46,461 bases of DNA from the NCBI GenBank assembly GCA_947624565.1, contig CANQKX010000010.1, positions 1-46,461 on the forward strand, read 5' to 3'. The position numbers were made by a program, and so were the translations under genes. Positions within the stretch are counted from its first letter, which is position 1; every line of letters begins with the position of its first letter. Below are positions 34,135-43,600 of the stretch, piece by piece. This DNA comes from an uncultured Bacilli bacterium. Lineage in GTDB: Bacteria; Bacillota_I; Bacilli_A; RF39; UBA660. The notes beneath the pieces were generated by a model, which saw only the letters and a list, made by a program, of their open reading frames with translations, was not told the DNA's origin and ran no database searches.

Positions 34135-34491
34135 CTATTCTAAATCACCTGATGCATCAAATGCTTCAAATTTACCATTTGCTGCATTCCAACAATTTTT
34201 CCATTCATTATTATTAGTTGTAACAAGATTCATAACTAAATTAACAATAAATGGTATTATAAATACTATTACAGCTGCTACAATTCTTTTTACGAATGGT
34301 TTTTGTGCTTCTTTTATTTTCTTTTCATCACCAGCAATTACTGCTTTACCCATATCAACTGTACCCATTAAAATTAATCCCATTGGAATTACAATTTGTA
34401 AAATCTTTATTACTGTTCTAACTAAAGTAAGTACATTTAATAATTGACTATCTTGTGGGCATAAACTTTCTGCGCTATCTAAAAACATCAT
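34135..34491 (-). CDS. Small pilin-like T4SS protein (VirB2/TrbC or Mbov_0395 type)
   Basis: The 118-residue product has no cleavable signal by eye. Two membrane segments (about 25-45 and 70-92) flank the cytoplasmic loop AGDEKKIKEAQKPFVKRI. A C-terminal Cys and Trp-containing tail (WKNCWNAANG) follows. This two-helix hairpin with a KxxKEAQKxFxKR loop matches VirB2-type pilin-like proteins of low-GC Gram-positive and Mycoplasma elements. AGGAGG precedes ATG 34491, and it is the first gene after a near-consensus promoter. As pilin it should be the most abundant product of the locus. Confidence 0.8.
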   Translation of the reverse strand: MMFLDSAESLCPQDSQLLNVLTLVRTVIKILQIVIPMGLILMGTVDMGKAVIAGDEKKIKEAQKPFVKRIVAAVIVFIIPFIVNLVMNLVTTNNNEWKNCWNAANGKFEAFDASGDLE

Positions 34492-34517
34492 AAAAATTCC
34501 TCCTAACTCATATAATT

Positions 34518-34546
34518 ATTTTATATGTAATATTTTAAAAAGTCAA
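34518..34546 (-). promoter_or_regulatory. Main promoter of the T4SS operon
   Basis: On the minus strand, TTGACT (34541-34546), a 17-base spacer and TAAAAT (34518-34523), just before the pilin gene. Confidence 0.7.
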
Positions 34547-34586
34547 TAGTTATCTACAAATAATGTAAAATAATGTTAACAAATAA

Positions 34587-34614
34587 AGAAAGAATTTTAT
34601 TCAAAATTCTTTCT
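34587..34614 (-). terminator. Terminator of the giant surface-protein gene
   Basis: On the minus strand, AGAAAGAATTTT and AAAATTCTTTCT form a 12-bp stem with a 4-base loop that contains the final codons and stop of the gene, followed by a short T-rich stretch. Confidence 0.7.
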
Positions 34615-37600
34615 CTGTTTCATAACCATGAATAATAATGAAATGATTACTAGTATTAGTATAGCCATTACAATATATCCTGATCTTACAAATCCTGTCT
34701 GTATTGTTATTATAAGTTCTGCTATTGCTGTTGCTATTACTTTTGATTTTTCTTGATTTATATTGTTTCTTATTTTTCCAACTATATTACCATCTTCTAA
34801 TATACTGAATTGTATTTCTTTATTATCTGATGATACAACTTTATAATTTCCTGTTGGTAAATTATTTATATATAGTCTTCCTCTTACTGTTCTCATTTCG
34901 TCTTCTTTATTTCCTATTGTATATCTTCCTATTTCTTCTTCTTTCTTCATCTTCATTAATTCATAATTATCATTGTTTTCTTTATATAATTTATATGTTT
35001 CATCTGATGATAAACTACTTCCATCTTCCATTTCATATACAATTATATTTTTTACATTTGTTTCTATATTTAATGCTTCTTTTATTAAATTTGTTATATT
35101 TGCTAATATTCCTGTTGGTAAACCTTCTGCTATTTCATCTAAAGTTCCATTTTTTACAAAGTCAAATTCTCCTTTATTTAATGTATGTCCATTTAAATAT
35201 AACTTTATTATTTTTCTTTCTGGTACTACTATATTTTCTGTAAATGTTATATTTGTATATAATATTACATTTGTTTCAACATCATCTGGAGCTGAATTTA
35301 TTGCTTCTTGTAATGATTTAAAGTTTAATCCATTTACTGATGCTACTCTTTCCTCTTCTCCTATCAATGTCAATGTTGCGTTTTTCATATCATCTTTATC
35401 TTGCAATAATATTTTATATCCTGGTTCTCCAACTGTTATTTCTCCTGAAAATGCTGCTTGTCTTCCATTAATTGATCCATCATAGAAATTTACTGTACCA
35501 GTTGTATTATTTATACCATATATTTCACCTGTTATACTTGGTAAACTTGTATCTACTGGAATACCTTTTTCACCAATATTTACTGTCCCTGTTGAACATA
35601 TACCATATGAAGATGATTCTATTGTTCCTCCTAATATATTAAATGTACCAGTACTATTAATACCACATTTACTGGTTTCAGATGATGTACCTATAATTTT
35701 TCCTCCTGTCATAGTTCCTGATCCATTTAACCCAGTAGCGCCTTGTATTGTTCCTGATGAAATATTTATTTTTGATCCAGATACTCCTGTTCCTCTATCA
35801 GAAATAATTTTACCACCTGTTATATTAACTTCACCATCTAAACTTTGTATTCCGTTTTTATAAAATTCTTTTATTTCTCCTTCAGACATTTCTATTGTTC
35901 CTGTTGATTCATTATAGATTCCAGTATCATCAGTTTTTATTTCTCCTCCAGACATTATTACTTTTCCTTCTGAGGCATTGTATATTCCATAACTTGATCC
36001 ACTTATTATACCACTAGACATCTCTACTACTCCTGTTGAATTATTATAAATACCATAACGTGATACTAGTGATAAGTTTTTTATTTCTCCTCCAGACATT
36101 ATTACTTTTCCTGTTGAAAAATTATGTATTCCATAATAAATTGAAAATATTATACCATTAGACATTTCTATTGTTCCTGTTGAGGCGTTATAGATTCCAG
36201 TATCATTAGATTTTATTTCTCCTTCAGACATTATTACCTTTCCTTCTGAGGCATTGTGTATTCCATAAGAGCTGCTAGTTATTGTTCCTCCAGACAACTT
36301 TATCGTTCCATTTTTTTTATTGCTTATCCCTGTTGAGGCATGTATTGTACCATTAGAAACTTCTATTGTTCCTGATGAGTTATTTTGCACTCCAATTGTT
36401 GATGCAGTTATTTTTCCATCAGAAAATAGTAATTTTTTTATAGAATAATTATCAATAGCTATACTAACATTTGAAGTAATATTAACATTTTCTATCTTTA
36501 TTTCTTCATTATTTTTTAGTGTTATTTGACTTGATTCAATTATATTTTCTGTTGACTTGTCATTGATAAATTCTATCACACCATTATTAACAAAATATGT
36601 ACCTCTTAAATATGAATGTATATTATGACCATTTAAATCAAGTATTATATTCTTATCATTTGTTATCTGTCTAACCGTATATATATCTTTTAATAATTTT
36701 ATTGTTTTTTGCGTTTCGTTTCCTTCAATACTATTTATTGCATCTTGTAATGTATCATATTCTTGATCATCTATTGATGCAACATTAGATGATTTTGATA
36801 ATGTCATTGTCTCATTACTTTGTGTTTTTTCTATATTTATATCATAATTATCAGGTACTTTGGATATTACACTTCCTACTTGAATTGAGGCATTTTTTGA
36901 TATAAATGTTCCATCATAATAGTTTATTATTCCTGTTGTATATGATTGTATACCTGTATTTGATTTTATTAATGGGCTATCATTGTTAACATCATCATTT
37001 ACACCTATATTTATTGTCCCTGTTGAACATATACCAAATGAAGACGATTCTATTGTTCCTCCTAATATATTAAATGTACCATTACTACTAATACCACAAC
37101 TATCCGATTTGACAGTTCCAGCAGTCATAGTTCCTGATCCATATACTTCACCTTGTATTGTTCCTCCTGAAATATTTATATTTGATCCATATACTTCACC
37201 CTGTATTGTTCCTCCTGATATTTCTATTATACCAGATGACTTATTATAAATTCCATTTTGAGAATCCTTTATTTCACCGTTAGACATTTCTATTGTTCCT
37301 GTTGAGGCATTATATATACCATCAGTAGACGACTTTATTTCTCCTCCAAACATTTTTATTATTCCTGTTGAGGCATTGTATATTCCATAACGCGATTCAC
37401 TTATTGTACCACTAGACATTTCTATTGTTCCTGTTGAGGCATTATATATACCATAAGAATTAGATAAATTTCCTACAATTGTTCCTCCAGATAATTTTAC
37501 TGTTTTTATTGAATTATTATAAATTCCATAATTAAATATTTTCATTGTTCCGTTAGACATTTCTATTGTTCCATTATTAAACACAATATAACTATCTATA

Positions 37601-40600
37601 TTAATATTATTATAAGTTCCACCTGATATTTTTAATGTTCCATCATTTTCAATCAACTTACTAGATGATATTCCTGCTTCAATAGTACCATCATTAGTAA
37701 TTTCAAAAATACCATTGTTCTTAAATAGAATTTCTTTTTTCGAATTAATGCTATGATTTGATAAATCCAATTTTATATTTTTATCCTTTGTAATATTTAT
37801 AGTTTCTTCACTATCTAATACTATAAAATCTCTTAATAATTGTATTGTTTCTTGATTTTCATCATCAACAGCATTTATTGCAGCTTGCAAAGAATAATAT
37901 TCTTGACCTGTTGAAACAATTTTTGCAACATTTTCCTTCTTCAAATACGCAGATTCAGTATCATCATTTTTTTCGATATAGATTGAATATCCTTCTTCTA
38001 TTTGCATTTTTCCGTAAGTAGAATTATCAATAGGCCCTCTTAACACACCATCATAGAAATTAACAATTCCGTTACTTGCATTATAAACACCATTCTTCTT
38101 ACCTGATATATCTGGTAAATCTATATTTACTGGTTCACCTTGTATTCCAATATTTATTGTTCCTGTTACCTTGTTATATATTCCATATTCTGATGAATCT
38201 ATTGTTCCTCCTGATATTTCTATTGTCCCTGTCGAATTATTATAGATTCCATTTTGAGACTCTTTTATTTCTCCATTAGACATTTTTATTATTCCTGCTG
38301 CTTGATTATATATTCCATATGAAGTTTTAATTATTTTTCCATTAGACATTTCTATTGTCCCTGTTGTATTATTTTTTATTCCATATATAGATGACTGTAT
38401 TATTCCTCCAGACATCCTTATTGTCCCTGTTGCTCCATTTTCTATACCTGTTGAAGCATTTATTGTACCACTAGACATTTCTATTGTCCCAGAAACATTA
38501 GATATACCTGTTTGTTGATTATAAGGAGTTTTTATTTCTCCTCCTGATAAATAAATTATCCCGGAAACATTACGTATACCAGACGAAGAGTTATTTCTTC
38601 CAGTTATAGTAATAGTTCCTCCAGACATTTCTACTATTCCTTCTGACTCATTATTTATTCCGTAATACTGGGAATTTATATCTCCTTTAGATATTTCTAT
38701 TGTCCCAGATGACTTATTATATATTCCATAATTAAAATTATCTATTGTTCCCCCTGATAATGTTATTGTTCCATTTAAATTATTATATATTCCATAATCA
38801 GTCATCCCAGGTACTTTTTGTGATGGTGTTATAATTTCATCTGATATTTCTATCGATCCTGTTGATTTATTATTTATACCATAAATAACTGCATTTATTG
38901 TTCCATTAGATATTAGTAAATCTTTTGTAGAATTATTATCTATAGCAGTTGCATATGAAGTAATATTAACATTATTTATCTTCATTCCGTCATTATTTGC
39001 TAGTGTTAATTTACTTGATTCAATTATATTTTCTGTTGACTTGTCATTTGTAAGTTCTATTACGCCATTATTAACAAAATATGTATCTCCTAAATATGTA
39101 TGTATATTATAACCATTTAAATCAAGTATTATATTCTTATCATTTGTTATCTGTCTAACTGTATATATATCTTTTAATAATTTTATAGTTTTTTGTGTAT
39201 TGCTTTCTTCAATACTATTTATTGCATTTTGCAATGTATTATATTTTTGTTCATCTATTGATGCAACATCAGATGGTTTTGATAATGTCATTACTTCATT
39301 ATCTGCTGATTTTTGAATATCAAGATCATAATTATCAGGTACTTTGGATATTGTGCCGCCTTTTTCAATTGAATTATTTAATGAACTTGTAAATACTCCA
39401 TCATAATAATTTATTATTCCTTCTCCCTTTTTTATACCTATATTCGATTTTATTGATGGACTACTATTATTAACTATATCACCATTTTCTCCAATATTCA
39501 TTATTCTATTACTATCAGAACATATACCATATGTAGATGATTCTATTGCCCCACCTAATATATTAAATGTACCATTACTACTAATACCACAATCACTACT
39601 TAAAGATGATGTTGCTTTAACAGTTCCACCGTTCATAGTTCCTGATCCACTTACTCCAGTCGTACCTTGTATTGTTCCAGATGAAATATTTATATTTGAT
39701 CCTGATACTCCAACTCCTTTATTAGATATAATTTTACCACCTGTTATATCAACTTTACCAGATCTACCAAGAATTGCATTGTTATTAGACGTTATTGTCC
39801 CATCAGATACTATTATTACACCTGTTAAACCATTTTCCATTCCATAACTAGAAGAGTTTATAGTTCCTCCTGATATTTCTATTGTTCCTGTTGATTCATT
39901 ATATATACCTGTAGTGGATGTTTTTATATTTATATCATTTAAAACCACATTTTTTTCTGATTTATTATATATACCATATTTTTTTGAATTTATAACTGTT
40001 TCTTTTTTAGATGTTATAATACCATAATTTTCAACTGCAGAACCATCTATGTAATTGGATTCTAATTTACCACTTGTTAAATTTAATGTGCCTGTTTCAT
40101 TGTTCAAAATTACTGTTGATGTTGTACTATTTATATTTCCTCTTGAATCTTCTCCATTATATTTAGTATCAATTATAGTTAATATACCATCATTTTTTAT
40201 TGTATAATCATTTATATTTGTAGTTAATGCATATCCATTTAAATCTAATATAACGTTTCTTAGTTTTTCAATATTTAACGATTCATTTAAGGATATATCT
40301 CTTAAAATTTGAACTGTATCAGCCTCTTCGTTTAACTTTGGAAGTAAACCTTCATACTTTGGATAAGTTTCTGTAGAATCGATTTCATCTAAATATTCAA
40401 GATCAAGGGTTATATCAAATGCATCTTTAGAAGTCTCCGTTACTTCATTAGAATTTTGTTTATAATATGCAAATTGTAAATAATATACTTTACCTGCCTT
40501 CAACGTTTTTGCTATAGAATTGTTTTCCTGACTATAACTGCTTTTTGAAAGTATAAGTTCGTTTTTATCATATGAACCATATGAGTCATAACTATTGTAA

Positions 40601-43600
40601 TCTATTGCTTTTAACTCATCTTCCATTAGATTTATAAATGCATATCCAGTATTATTCGTTGATAATGAATAAATAATTTTAATTGTTCTATCTTGTTGTT
40701 CTTCTGTTAAATCTATTTTAACATATGCAGCCGCTAAAGAATTAGGAATTCCTTTATTATTATTAGTAAATTTATTGTTCTCATCATCATAAGTAAAACC
40801 ATAATTTTTTTCTGATTTATTTATTTTTTCGTAATCTTTAGTTGGTATTTCTTTTTGATAATCATTTATAGTATCATTTTTTATAACTGGTAATGATCCT
40901 ATATTAAGTAAGTTTGTTGTCATTGGAACAAGTACAACTGATTGAAGTGCAAATTCATAAGATGATGATGGATTATAATTTGCAAAATGTAAATAATACA
41001 CATTCCCTTTTGTTAAAGTAAATTTATAACTTGCGTAACTCCAGTTATAAGTATCTTCTCCACTAGTATAATATAAAACTGAATTATTTTTATTAATACT
41101 TTCATAATCAACATTATCTTTTCCTGTAGTTAGATATAAATATTGTGGAGTTCTTCCATATCCAAATTTTGCCTTAATAACTGCATATTGATCAGTTTTA
41201 GCATCAGTTAAATCTATTTTTACATATGAATCTGCTGTAGATTGTTCACTTGAGCTTTTAGGATAATATGAGTTATAATTATAATCCCATTCAGTAAATC
41301 CTAAATTTTCATTTGTTTTCAAATCATTTTTCAAATTTAATCCTATACCATCAATCAAATTAACATTATATAAATAAATATAACTAGTCTCTTGTCCTCT
41401 TTTATATACAAAATGTACATAATTTACTTCGCCTTTTTTTAGTTTCCCATATAAATAATCATCATGATAATTGCTATATGGATAATTATTGGAATCTATA
41501 AAAGATTCTTTATTTTCTGGCAAATCAGGACTATTAGTAACAACTGCGTAGAAATTTAGTGTCATATATACTTGTAATTTTACTTGTACAGATTTATCCA
41601 TTGTTTCCCTAGTTAAATCTATTTTTATATATGAATGTGCAATTGTATTCTGTGAGTCATCACTTGTATTATTATTTTGAAAACTACCATAACTTTCTTT
41701 AAATCCATAATCTCCAGGTGTAACTAATTCAGTCTTTAAATCAATAGTACTTGATTTCATAATTGGTACTACATCAATCGTATTTATTATAAACTGGTCT
41801 TTTGAATTTCTATTTTCATATTGTTCTTTAGGAAAAGTATCATATCCTTTAAAATAATATATATGTAAATAATACCTCTTCCCATGTGTTAAAACTTTTG
41901 TATAACTTCTCGGTCCAATACCCGAACCACCGTATGATGAAAGATATGCCACTACATCATCACCAGAAGACATATAATTATAATATCTTTTATTAGCATC
42001 TTCTGTTATAAATACATTACCATAACTACTAGTATTAATTGTATCGATAGTAGCATTTACTATTAACTCTTTATCTTCAGATTCATTAGTCAAATCAATT
42101 TCAAAATATGAGGATGCAATTGTATTTGATGTATATTGATTATTTGAACGTAATGTCCCCGTTTGTTCATCATAATTAAAACTATAATTTATAGTTTCTG
42201 CTGTTACAAGACCCGTTTCACTATCTATTTCCAAACTTCCTGTTTTGTAATTTGACAAAGTTATATCTGTTATAACAAGCTTTCTATCTGTTGAATATTT
42301 TTGACTTCCTCCAGTATTATAATTTGTCAATTTTACATAATACATCTTACCTTTTTCAAGAATAAATTTTATAGTAGATGAAGATGTAGAAAATTTTGTA
42401 GAATTTATAAAAGGAGACAATTCATTCCCATTTGAATCATTTTCTCTTATTTCAATTTTACTAGAATTTGAAGAACTATCATAACCTGTTACTCCATCAA
42501 CATAACCCGTTATTGATAATATTTGATTACTATTATATCCTTTTAGATTTATAATTGTATATGATTCTGCTGTAGTATTTGTAAAATTATTATTTGAAAC
42601 AAGAGTATTATCTTCTTCGTTGTAAACAAAACCATATTTACCATCGCTCTCAAATCCCATTAAAAAATTTGTTGTGACATTATTTTCTTCATAAAATCCT
42701 ATATTTGAATCATCAATTGCTTGTTGTAATTTTGTATAATATTGACTACCTATTCTAGCCTCTGGATCTACTATTTGTGCTAATGTTGCTACTTGTTTAT
42801 CTTCTTCATTTTTATTTACAGTAGCATTATAAGATTCAGGTGTTTCATCTACTTTTACATATACTGCTTGAATACCTTCTATTCTTCCATCAAAAAATTT
42901 AAATGTTGCATCTTCTTCTGTATATACTCCATATGTATTTCCTATTATATTTGGTCTTTCAACAGATACTACAAGTTCCTCTTCATTTTCTCCTAATTGT
43001 AATGTACCATTTTCTACATTTTTTAATGCTATCCCAGTATTATTTTGTATTTTTCCTTGTTCTTCACCTTTATCTACTACTATAAAGTTCCCACTATTTT
43101 GTATTGTATAATCTCTTACTCCTACTACATTTTTACCATTTAAATCTAGTGTTATATCTTGTCCTTGTAATACTTCTACACTTTCTTTTGTACTTAATAC
43201 CATTTGTATTGTACATTGTCCTGTTGGACATGCCTTTATTGCTGATTCTAAACTAGGAAAATTTTCATATAAATCTTCTGACTGAAATAAACTATTTTCT
43301 CTTCCAATTATTCTAGCAACTATTACCATTTCTTTTTCTTCTGTTGTTATTTCTTTTTCTTGTACATCACTTATGTTTCCTACTTTATCTATTGCTTCTA
43401 CTTTTATTTTATATGTTGTATTTTCTTGTAAATCATTAAATGAATATGTATAATTTTTTTCTTCATTTAAATCACTTTCATATGTTTTAGTTACTTCTAA
43501 TACTTCATCTTTATATACATTTATCTGTCCTAATCCTGATTCGTTATCTTTTGCACTTACATCTATATCAAAACTTGATATTTGTATATTTGATTCTTCA

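Noticed and set aside
35190-40370. Repeated segments as a CRISPR or mobile-element array
   Set aside because: They lie in one long reading frame and translate as beta-helix coils.
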